Below are positions 1 to 5,278 of a stretch of 5,402 nucleotides of DNA, piece by piece; position 1 is the first letter of the stretch, and every line of letters starts with the position of its first letter. The notes beneath the pieces were generated by a model. That model did not search any database. It was not told the origin of the DNA and saw only the letters and a program-made list of their open reading frames with translations. The stretch is from Candidatus Aminicenantota bacterium. Lineage in GTDB: Bacteria; Acidobacteriota; Aminicenantia; JAMOAD01. Location: assembly GCA_027061995.1 (NCBI GenBank), contig JAMOUT010000094.1:1-5402 (forward strand). Direction: 5' to 3'. The position numbers and the translations under genes are program-made.

Positions 1-355
1 TGCAACATATCCTCCCTATTAGATAACCGGAGTGATTCTTATCAAAATACTCCATGGGATAATTAAAAACTTTCTCAAGTAATTTTTTTTGAATATCGAG
101 TATGCTCTCTTTCTGAAATTTGAAAAATGTTATTCTGTTAATATATGAAAATAGCTGGCTCAGTATTATAACAATTCCGAAGAATACTGTTATCAGTGTG
201 ATTTTCCCCGCATCTTTCGCTCCGAGCACCTCGTCTATAGCCCATTTCGGAAACATCGGATAGATTAGAGAAAGTCCCGATGATATCAGAAGAAATATCA
301 CGGGGATTATCCCTTTTTTCCAATATGGTAAAAGAAATTTAATGAATAGCTTCAT
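1..355 (-). CDS. ABC exporter, N-terminal transmembrane part (partial)
   Basis: This is the first 118 codons of an ABC exporter with the membrane domain at the N-terminus (MsbA-like half-transporter layout). The rest runs off the left edge, so the nucleotide-binding domain is not seen. Translation starts MKLFIKFLLPYWKKG, then has a hydrophobic segment at about residues 15-35 that ends in the family-typical PKWAIDEVLG stretch. A second hydrophobic segment lies at about 52-72, and the cytoplasmic-loop motif YPMEYFDKNHSGYLIGRI is at about 99-116. An in-frame TGA at 359-361 makes ATG 355 the first possible ATG; no strong ribosome binding site precedes it. It begins 16 bp after the LpxD-like gene stops, so it belongs to the same operon and is the likely exporter of the modified peptide. 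No C39 peptidase domain precedes the membrane domain, so it would not itself cleave a leader from its N-terminal side. A lipid or drug exporter role is possible. Confidence 0.85.
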   Translation of the reverse strand, partial: MKLFIKFLLPYWKKGIIPVIFLLISSGLSLIYPMFPKWAIDEVLGAKDAGKITLITVFFGIVIILSQLFSYINRITFFKFQKESILDIQKKLLEKVFNYPMEYFDKNHSGYLIGRICC

Positions 356-371
356 ATATCAATTCCGATTC

Positions 372-1391
372 TCAAAGTTCATCAAGCCATTTTTTTACTT
401 TTACCCATTTTTTTATCACTTTTCTTAAAAATATCTCTCTTCTCTTCCAATCTTCTACAGATGTAGCAGGAGAGCCTACTACTTTATTCCCTTCTTTTAC
501 ATTTTTTAACACTCCGCTCTTTGACACTATAAAAGCATTATGTCCTACTTTTATTTTATCATACAACCCGGACTTGGGACCTATCGACACCTCATCACCA
601 ATTTCAACTTCATCTCCTATGGCTGCTTGTCCTGCAATCCTACAATATCGCCCAATTTTTACACCCCTTGAAATATATACAAGAGCATCTATTTTACTCC
701 CACTACCGATTATTGTATCACTTAAATCATTTCGAGCTATAATAGAATTTGCTCCTATAAATATATTATCTTTTATTATGATTTTTCCCGTAAGCGGTAA
801 TGTTAATTCAAGTTTTCCTTTACCAAATCCACGGTTAAATCCTGTATTTCCTATACAAGCGTTATTTTCAATTACTACATTATTTCCTATTTCCACATTT
901 GATCTAATAATAACACCAGAATGAATTACACAATTTTTACCTATTTTTATATCATTATATATCGTAACATTAGGATAAATAACCGTATTATCATCTATCA
1001 TAACATTATCACCTATTACAGTATTATGACCTATTGATATATTTTCCCCTTTTTTAAATGCTTTTCCTATAAAAATATTTTTCCCGATTCCCTCTTCAAT
1101 TGATTCATTTATTTCAAAAAGAGAAAGTATCTTTTGAAATTTTTCATTCATATTCTTCGATGAAACAAGAATACAATGAAAACCTTCCATATTATATCTA
1201 CTTAAAAGTATTATATTTTTATTCTTTTTGTTGTTTAAATACTCTGGTAATTTTTTATCTTTACTTAAACACAAAGATAAATAATTTGGTTCTTCTTCAA
1301 GTAAATCTCTTACTCCCATAATCATTATATCTCCATTACCTGAATAGCTACAATTCAATTGACGAGCAAGTTTCTTTAGTTTTATACTCAT
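372..1391 (-). CDS. LpxD-like left-handed beta-helix acyltransferase homologue, degenerate active site
   Basis: This 339-residue protein has the LpxD (UDP-3-O-acylglucosamine N-acyltransferase) layout. It has an N-terminal domain at about 1-100 with the LpxD-like opening (LKKLARQLN, then a GDI..MGVRDL strand). Hexapeptide repeats follow at about 103-310 (IGHNTVIGDN, VTIYNDIKIGKN, FIGANSIIAR, DTIIGSGSKID, VKIGRYC), then a basic helical tail at 311-339 starting GSPATSVEDWKRR. Recalled LpxD has IAHN after KIDN, its His being the catalytic base; here the same place reads ISRG (Arg242). One extra coil of about 18 residues lies at about 164-181. His122, His157 and His284 sit in other coils. The ATG at 1391 is chosen over the ATG at 1427 because it matches the family N-terminus, overlaps the previous stop by 4 bp (ATGA) and has GGGAG 10 bp upstream. 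Inference: a peptide-modifying or substrate-binding protein rather than housekeeping LpxD; its donor and acceptor are unknown. Confidence 0.85.
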   Translation of the reverse strand: MSIKLKKLARQLNCSYSGNGDIMIMGVRDLLEEEPNYLSLCLSKDKKLPEYLNNKKNKNIILLSRYNMEGFHCILVSSKNMNEKFQKILSLFEINESIEEGIGKNIFIGKAFKKGENISIGHNTVIGDNVMIDDNTVIYPNVTIYNDIKIGKNCVIHSGVIIRSNVEIGNNVVIENNACIGNTGFNRGFGKGKLELTLPLTGKIIIKDNIFIGANSIIARNDLSDTIIGSGSKIDALVYISRGVKIGRYCRIAGQAAIGDEVEIGDEVSIGPKSGLYDKIKVGHNAFIVSKSGVLKNVKEGNKVVGSPATSVEDWKRREIFLRKVIKKWVKVKKWLDEL

Positions 1392-2155
1392 TTCACACTT
1401 TCTCCCGTATAAGGGTTGTAAAAACATTTAGGATTCTTTTCATACAGATTATTGCTTTTTCTCAAGGCAAGCTCCCTACAATCAAAACAAATATATCTAA
1501 ATTCGCAATCCTTACATATCTCTATTTTATCCTTTGTTAATTTCCAGTATTTTTCCATCCTTTTTAAAATCAAGCTAAACTCTTCCGAAAGCAGGTCTCC
1601 CACTACTATCTCACTATATATACATGGTCTTACCTTATTATCTTTAGTTATTGCTATTCTTTTACCCCAGCACGGATTATAATTCATATTAAATTCATAA
1701 AGATTTTTATCTATCTCCATAAGATGTTTTCCCGATTTTATACTACATTTTTTGAAATTTATTTTCTCCTTTTTTATTTTATCTGCAAAAAAATACTTTT
1801 CGATATCATCTTCTCCATAGTATCTGATAACGGCAATTTTTATCGGACCAAGCTTATTTTTTATAAATTCCAGATTAACTCTTTTGTCAACTTCAAGTTC
1901 AATTGAGATATTCATTTTTTTATCTTTATTGAAATTTATATATGGGATCCATCTGTTTTCATCAACCTTAATCAAAAGGTCTTCTTCCAAAGCACTATCC
2001 ATAAAATCCTTGATTTTAGCATATTCTCTGTTCTCGAAATCCTTTATTATTTTATTGTCCACATGATAAATATCTTTTTTCAAAAAATCTATTATTAAAC
2101 TTTTCACAATCCCTCTTTCAACTCTAATAAATTGATGGAATTTATATACCTTCAT
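1388..2155 (-). CDS. SPASM-domain protein without radical SAM motif (grasp-with-spasm SPASM-like)
   Basis: This 255-residue protein ends in a SPASM-like auxiliary Fe-S cluster region. Cys162 and Cys178 flank a CWGKRIAIT..VRPC strand pair, followed by Cys214-x2-Cys217-x5-Cys223-x2-Cys226 (CKDCEFRYICFDC) and Cys244 in PKCFYNPYTGE. The first 136 residues contain no Cys, so there is no CxxxCxxC and no classical radical SAM chemistry. The N-terminal stretch (KFHQFIRVERGIVKSLIIDF) and the tail NPYTGE resemble, from memory, the SPASM component of grasp-with-spasm RiPP systems (TIGR04193-type). That N-terminal region may form an RRE-like winged helix that binds the leader, which is inference. No ATP-grasp gene is visible; instead a complete radical SAM-SPASM enzyme is two genes upstream. 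ATG 2155 is chosen over the in-frame TTG 2197 because GAGAGG lies 5 bp upstream. It overlaps the lipoprotein gene by 14 bp and the LpxD-like gene by 4 bp. Likely a maturation partner or scaffold. Confidence 0.8.
   Translation of the reverse strand: MKVYKFHQFIRVERGIVKSLIIDFLKKDIYHVDNKIIKDFENREYAKIKDFMDSALEEDLLIKVDENRWIPYINFNKDKKMNISIELEVDKRVNLEFIKNKLGPIKIAVIRYYGEDDIEKYFFADKIKKEKINFKKCSIKSGKHLMEIDKNLYEFNMNYNPCWGKRIAITKDNKVRPCIYSEIVVGDLLSEEFSLILKRMEKYWKLTKDKIEICKDCEFRYICFDCRELALRKSNNLYEKNPKCFYNPYTGESVK
1402..1406 (-). promoter_or_regulatory. Ribosome binding site of the LpxD-like gene
   Basis: GGGAG lies 10 bases before ATG 1391, inside the last codons of the SPASM gene. With the ATGA stop-start overlap it indicates translational coupling and argues against the upstream ATG 1427. 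Confidence 0.65.
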
Positions 2156-3500
2156 TATTACCTCTCTTTTTATCCTTTTCTTTCTCCGATATTTCAATAT
2201 TTTTTTTAGGAAGCTTAAATCTGCAGTATCTGACTATGTCATCCCATTCTTTTGTCCTGTCCCCGTAAACATATATCCCTTTCTCATAATCAATGAAAAA
2301 TGATTTCCTTATAGCGCTAACTTCATGTAGCTCCTTTCCGAAAAATGTTCCGAAAGGTAATACAATAGTCTCCTCATAATCTCCGTTATCACTTTTTATA
2401 ATATCCATAAACATCAATTTTTTCTTACTATCTACCCCCGAAACAAATCCTATCCTATCTCTGCCTACTTTAACCATCCTCAAAAAATATAACTTACCTT
2501 TATAAGAGTTATAAAAAATCCTACCCCCGGCTTTTATTGTTCTGGGATTATTCGACCAATCTTTCATCCTGTATGTCCCTATGTTATAAGCATCTTTGTC
2601 CGTATATACCGTCGGATTAAGCCACTCAAGTTTTATAAACACTGTTTTCCCCGTATCTATATCTCTAACATAATAACCCTGTTCAAAATTATACGAATAA
2701 AACATATTTCCATCCATTATAAAACCTGAAGATAATGGAACAATATAATACATATAATACAGATTGATACCTCCCGACTCATCACTGTGTACCATATCAA
2801 CCTTTATTTTTTTTAAATCCACTGTCTTTTCCCATGATAATTTATCTTTGAACGAGAGATCCAAAATACCTGACCTGAATCTATTTTCAGTCTCTTTCCT
2901 TATTGTATTACCTGTATAGATTTCGTGCTTATATCCGATTAAAACTTTTCTCTTATTCCCTTTTTTGAAAAACGAGAGATAGCTAAATGAGAATTCGGAA
3001 TAGTCATAATCAAAAAAGGTTGCTTTTAAACAGGCCAGGTCCTTATCAAGAAAAACTATTTTATTATAGTTTAAAATATAATAATTATTATTAAAATAAT
3101 ATACATAAACGGGAATCAATGCATTTGCGAATGTATCGGTAAAACAAGCGGGGGAATGATAATCTCCCATTAATAACCTCTTTTTATCCTTTATCTCCCC
3201 CGTATTCATATCAATCATCTCAAGTAATAGTTTTCCGTTTTTCCTCTCTGTATGATGGTCAACTATATAAAACTCATTCTTTTCAAATGACACTCCCGCA
3301 TAACGATTACCCCCTATATCCTTACCATAAACCTTTACCTCTCTTATGTTGGGGCTTACTATCTTTTTCTCAACTTTACCCTTTACTATAGTCTTTATAT
3401 TTCTTCTTATCTCCTCTTTCTCATTTTTCTTGCAGCCAACCATCATCAATATGGAAATCATTAAAATAACACAAACTAAAATATTATTTTTGATTCGCAT
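2142..3500 (-). CDS. RiPP-operon lipoprotein, possible beta-propeller
   Basis: This 452-residue protein has a basic N-terminus (MRIKNN), a hydrophobic core at about 7-21 and a lipobox MVGC with the lipidated Cys at residue 23. Lys-Lys-Asn follows the Cys, with no Asp at +2, so by the E. coli rule it would go to the outer membrane. The mature part repeats short strands of the kind FYIVD, YYILNYNKIVFLD, KVLIGY, GFIMDGNMFYSYN, IFYNSYKGKLYFL and KGIYVYGD at roughly 40-70 residue intervals. This suggests a beta-propeller, but no diagnostic domain was recognised. Six-bladed propeller lipoproteins accompany short secreted peptides in some Bacteroidota (family knowledge, not proven here). It sits between the two SPASM genes, overlapping the radical SAM gene by 17 bp and the SPASM gene by 14 bp, so it is co-translated with the modification enzymes. 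ATG 3500 is preferred to the in-frame TTG 3506 because GAGGAGG is 9 bp upstream of the ATG but only 3 bp from the TTG. Possible roles are immunity, receptor or extracytoplasmic processing. Confidence 0.8.
   Translation of the reverse strand: MRIKNNILVCVILMISILMMVGCKKNEKEEIRRNIKTIVKGKVEKKIVSPNIREVKVYGKDIGGNRYAGVSFEKNEFYIVDHHTERKNGKLLLEMIDMNTGEIKDKKRLLMGDYHSPACFTDTFANALIPVYVYYFNNNYYILNYNKIVFLDKDLACLKATFFDYDYSEFSFSYLSFFKKGNKRKVLIGYKHEIYTGNTIRKETENRFRSGILDLSFKDKLSWEKTVDLKKIKVDMVHSDESGGINLYYMYYIVPLSSGFIMDGNMFYSYNFEQGYYVRDIDTGKTVFIKLEWLNPTVYTDKDAYNIGTYRMKDWSNNPRTIKAGGRIFYNSYKGKLYFLRMVKVGRDRIGFVSGVDSKKKLMFMDIIKSDNGDYEETIVLPFGTFFGKELHEVSAIRKSFFIDYEKGIYVYGDRTKEWDDIVRYCRFKLPKKNIEISEKEKDKKRGNNEGI
2161..2166 (-). 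promoter_or_regulatory. Ribosome binding site deciding the SPASM-protein start
   Basis: GAGAGG lies 5 bases before ATG 2155, within the end of the lipoprotein gene. It supports ATG 2155 over the in-frame TTG at 2197, removing 14 lysine- and arginine-rich residues from the longest reading. Confidence 0.75.
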
Positions 3501-4788
3501 ACTCAAATACCTCCTCTTGATTTAATTCTATATATCTTTCCATTGAATATTCTATAAAACTCCTCCTATCTCTGCAAAATTCTTCGGACAACGAAAAGTA
3601 TCCGTCATTTTCTATTGATGCAAAGCATAAATCACATAAAAACCTATACGAGCACCTCGAGCAGCTTTTTTTTAATGTTTTTTTAAAATTATAATATATA
3701 TCCACCATCTTTTTATAATCATAACCGTTTCTATAATCTCCTATTTTAAATCTATGATTTCCCCGTTCACATATGTGAAAATCTCCATTAACGGTTATAA
3801 AAGCCCTGCTGTTAAACCTACATGTACTTTGAGTATGAAAATATATCCTCTTATCTAACTTGTCTTGAATATTATAAATTTCAATAAATGCCCTGTCTAT
3901 TGCCAACAATCTCTTCTTTTCTCTAACTTTACTCTTTATCTGCTCAAATATTCTGTCTTCTTCAGCTTTCCTGTTTGACTCGTATTCAAAGTTGTCATAC
4001 AAATCGGAATTAATCCTGCTTGCATCTCCGATACTTATGCTTCCTATATATTCAAATATTTTTTTATTATTGAAAAAATCATATATTTCAAGTAATGATA
4101 GTTCGGAAGAATGTGTGACCCCTATACTAATATGTTCTGAAAAATATCTTTTACTTTTCTTATAAATTAATTCAAGATTCCTTATTATCCTCTCAAATGT
4201 CCCTTTTCCGTTAATATAGACTCTGTAAGCATCATGATTTTTTTCGGGACCATCAATACTTATCCTCATATCAAACTCTTTTGATATCATATATTTAATT
4301 ATATCTTTTTTATGAAGCAAAGTCCCGTTCGTTGATAGAATATAATGAATTTTCCAATCATAAAACCTCTTTTCAAAATAATCAACAATCTCCCTCATTA
4401 GAGATAAATTCAATAAAGGTTCTCCCCCATAGAAAGCAAGTCCTATCTCATTATCCGGAGAATTTTTGAGCAAATTATAAAAATAATCTATTGTTTTTCT
4501 TGCTATATCAAAATTCATGCAATTTTTACTATGTTTTCTGTGAAAATAAAAGTGGCCACTGTAAATACAGTATTTGCATCTTAAATTACAATTTTCCGTT
4601 AATTCAAATACAATCGTATTTATCCGTTTAACCTCTTCCCTGACTAACGCCTCATTTAATAAAATGCTTCGGTTTTTCACCGTCTTACCGTATTTTTTTA
4701 AAATATTCTCTGTTTTGGTATTTGTAAGAATATTATAATCGGGAAGATATGAATATTCTTTATTATTAAAGTAAATTTGTTCATTCAT
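3484..4788 (-). CDS. Radical SAM/SPASM peptide maturase
   Basis: This 434-residue enzyme is expected to use a [4Fe-4S] cluster and S-adenosylmethionine to modify a small peptide in the cytoplasm. The cluster motif is CNLRCKYC (Cys67, Cys71, Cys74), followed by the YSGHF..HRKHS stretch seen in many peptide maturases. The SAM-binding AFYGGEPLLN is at about 118-127, STNGT at 152-156 and RISIDGP at 175-181. The C-terminal SPASM region has Cys323-x11-Gly-x4-Cys340, then Cys376-x2-Cys379-x5-Cys385-x2-Cys388 and a final Cys405. That is enough Cys for two auxiliary clusters, although the last spacing is x2 rather than the usual x3. Residues 1-55 form a short N-terminal region that may help bind the leader. 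ATG 4788 has AGGAG 9 bp upstream. It is the first large gene after the candidate precursor and is coupled by a 17-bp overlap to the lipoprotein gene. The exact product (thioether, C-C or C-O crosslink) cannot be read from the sequence; a sulfatase-maturase-like role is less likely because no sulfatase is nearby. Confidence 0.93.
   Translation of the reverse strand: MNEQIYFNNKEYSYLPDYNILTNTKTENILKKYGKTVKNRSILLNEALVREEVKRINTIVFELTENCNLRCKYCIYSGHFYFHRKHSKNCMNFDIARKTIDYFYNLLKNSPDNEIGLAFYGGEPLLNLSLMREIVDYFEKRFYDWKIHYILSTNGTLLHKKDIIKYMISKEFDMRISIDGPEKNHDAYRVYINGKGTFERIIRNLELIYKKSKRYFSEHISIGVTHSSELSLLEIYDFFNNKKIFEYIGSISIGDASRINSDLYDNFEYESNRKAEEDRIFEQIKSKVREKKRLLAIDRAFIEIYNIQDKLDKRIYFHTQSTCRFNSRAFITVNGDFHICERGNHRFKIGDYRNGYDYKKMVDIYYNFKKTLKKSCSRCSYRFLCDLCFASIENDGYFSLSEEFCRDRRSFIEYSMERYIELNQEEVFEYANQK
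3510..3516 (-). promoter_or_regulatory. Ribosome binding site deciding the lipoprotein start
   Basis: GAGGAGG lies inside the 3' end of the radical SAM gene, 9 bases before ATG 3500 and only 3 bases before the in-frame TTG 3506. This makes the ATG the start and shortens the protein by two residues. Confidence 0.8.
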
Positions 4789-4797
4789 CTTACAACA

Positions 4798-4802
4798 CTC
4801 CT
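4798..4802 (-). promoter_or_regulatory. Ribosome binding site of the radical SAM gene
   Basis: AGGAG (in AAAAGGAGTG) lies 9 bases before ATG 4788, directly after the hairpin. Melting or folding of the nearby A/T-rich segment could affect its access, which is inference. Confidence 0.75.
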
Positions 4803-4816
4803 TTTATTAAATATAT

Positions 4817-4843
4817 ACGGAGAGGATATAAAACCCTCTCCGT
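4817..4843 (-). terminator. Attenuator-like hairpin between precursor and maturase genes
   Basis: ACGGAGAGG and CCTCTCCGT form a perfect 9-bp stem with a 9-base loop, just downstream of the precursor stop codon and about 28 bp before the radical SAM start. On the transcribed strand the stem is followed by an A/U stretch (ATATATTTAATAAAAG) rather than a clean U tract, so it is a weak or partial terminator or an mRNA-stabilising hairpin. Either would let precursor transcripts outnumber enzyme transcripts, which is inference. Confidence 0.5.
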
Positions 4844-4857
4844 TATAAAATAACCGC

Positions 4858-4995
4858 TTACACTTTTGGTTTGTGATATTCTCTATATGTTTCAGTATAA
4901 GGTCTACCTATCTTACAACATTTCTCACATTGGTTTTTAGATTCTAATACGATTGTTCTTATTATACTATTGTTAGTTTTAATTTTCTTTAACAT
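4858..4995 (-). CDS. Candidate RiPP precursor peptide, 45 aa
   Basis: This short ORF lies directly upstream of the radical SAM maturase and has the strongest ribosome binding site in the window (AAGGAGGA, 5 bp before ATG 4995). The peptide starts MLKKIKTNNSIIRTIV, a basic and aliphatic leader-like half. It then has Cys23, Cys26 and Cys27 in NQCEKCC and an aromatic segment, GRPYTETYREYH, with Tyr at 33, 37 and 40, ending HKPKV. Such a Cys/Tyr-rich C-terminal half next to a SPASM radical SAM enzyme fits a precursor that receives thioether or aromatic crosslinks (inference). There is no double-glycine leader motif, no signal peptide and no similarity I recognise to a named precursor family. The peptide ends 14 bp before a hairpin that separates it from the maturase gene, an arrangement common for highly expressed precursors. 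Alternative: a small zinc-binding protein, but CxxCC with only three Cys is a poor zinc site. Confidence 0.75.
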   Translation of the reverse strand: MLKKIKTNNSIIRTIVLESKNQCEKCCKIGRPYTETYREYHKPKV

Positions 4996-5000
4996 TACTT

Positions 5001-5008
5001 TCCTCCTT
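5001..5008 (-). promoter_or_regulatory. Strong ribosome binding site of the precursor peptide
   Basis: AAGGAGGA lies 5 bases upstream of ATG 4995. It is the main sequence support for treating the 45-codon ORF as a real, highly translated gene. Confidence 0.8.
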
Positions 5009-5207
5009 AATTTTAATTAATTTTTAATTCTTTCAACAAAATATAAAATACTAAACATTTAACGAGCGGAAGGGTTTTAATTCGAGCAGCCGCAACTTCG
5101 TGTAGCCGAGCAGTCGTTCCGGCTTATAAGGCAACTCTTCGGGATACCACCAAACAAAACTTCAGACTCTTTCTAATTTTAACTAATTCACAAATTTAAA
5201 ATTCAGC

Positions 5208-5227
5208 CCGCCACGGCGGATCTCCGC
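5208..5227. repeat. Two overlapping GC-rich palindromes
   Basis: CCGCC-AC-GGCGG (5208-5219) overlaps GCGGA-TC-TCCGC (5216-5227), so the middle arm can pair in either direction. GGCGGA at 5215-5220 can also pair with TCCGCC at 5268-5273, and CTCCGCT at 5222-5228 is repeated at 5273-5279. The loops of the perfect pairings are very short (2 bases), so real hairpins would open one base pair. It may be a dispersed intergenic repeat or a transcription terminator for the upstream gene. Confidence 0.6.
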
Positions 5228-5239
5228 TAACACTTCGAC

Positions 5240-5267
5240 ATTCATAATTCAGCATTCAGAATTCTTC
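5240..5267. repeat. Imperfect heptamer tandem repeat (ATTCAgN x4)
   Basis: Four consecutive 7-base units read ATTCATA, ATTCAGC, ATTCAGA and ATTCTTC. A fifth isolated ATTCAGC occurs at 5201-5207. The 7-base period is seen directly; such short tandem repeats often mark intergenic repeat cassettes. Confidence 0.7.
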
Positions 5268-5278
5268 TCCGCCTCCGC

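Larger units (their letters stand above)
5009..5278. other. Non-coding upstream region of the operon
   Basis: No credible gene was found on either strand in these 270 bases. Next to the precursor (5009-5060) the DNA is almost pure A/T and should hold the 5' leader and promoter, but no convincing -35/-10 pair could be picked. At 5061-5145 it becomes GC-richer and holds a direct repeat CGAGCAG at 5083-5089 and 5107-5113, plus a 5-bp stem AGCCG/CGGCT (5104-5108 with 5120-5124). At 5146-5200 it is A/T-rich again. At 5201-5278 it contains the palindromes and heptamer repeat listed separately. Its composition differs clearly from the genes. Confidence 0.6.

Noticed and set aside
138-323. Minus-strand open frame of 61 codons
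   Set aside because: It is an alternative frame of the ABC exporter membrane domain, whose own frame gives clear transmembrane segments and family motifs.
574-924. Plus-strand open frame of 116 codons
   Set aside because: It is antisense to the hexapeptide repeats of the LpxD-like gene; its Pro/Ser/Ile periodicity mirrors those repeats and it has no family signal of its own.
1392-1427. Upstream ATG start for the LpxD-like protein
   Set aside because: The added 12 residues do not match the family N-terminus and the ATGA overlap at 1388-1391 is a standard coupled start.
1100-2066. Several plus-strand open frames of 60-76 codons
   Set aside because: All are antisense to the SPASM and LpxD-like genes, lack ribosome binding sites and show low-complexity Phe/Ile/Leu content expected from reversed AT-rich coding DNA.
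2156-2197. Upstream TTG start adding 14 basic residues to the SPASM protein
   Set aside because: No ribosome binding site precedes the TTG, while GAGAGG is well placed for ATG 2155; the longer start would also deepen the overlap with the lipoprotein gene.
4858-4995. Reading the 45-aa peptide as a ribosomal or zinc-ribbon protein
   Set aside because: Only three Cys in CxxCC, no second pair, and no match to a recognised small ribosomal protein.
5009-5060. Possible -35/-10 promoter elements before the precursor
   Set aside because: Several A/T-rich hexamers exist, but none has a good partner at 16-18 bp, and a Bacteroidota-type TAnnTTTG is only approximate; no choice is supportable.
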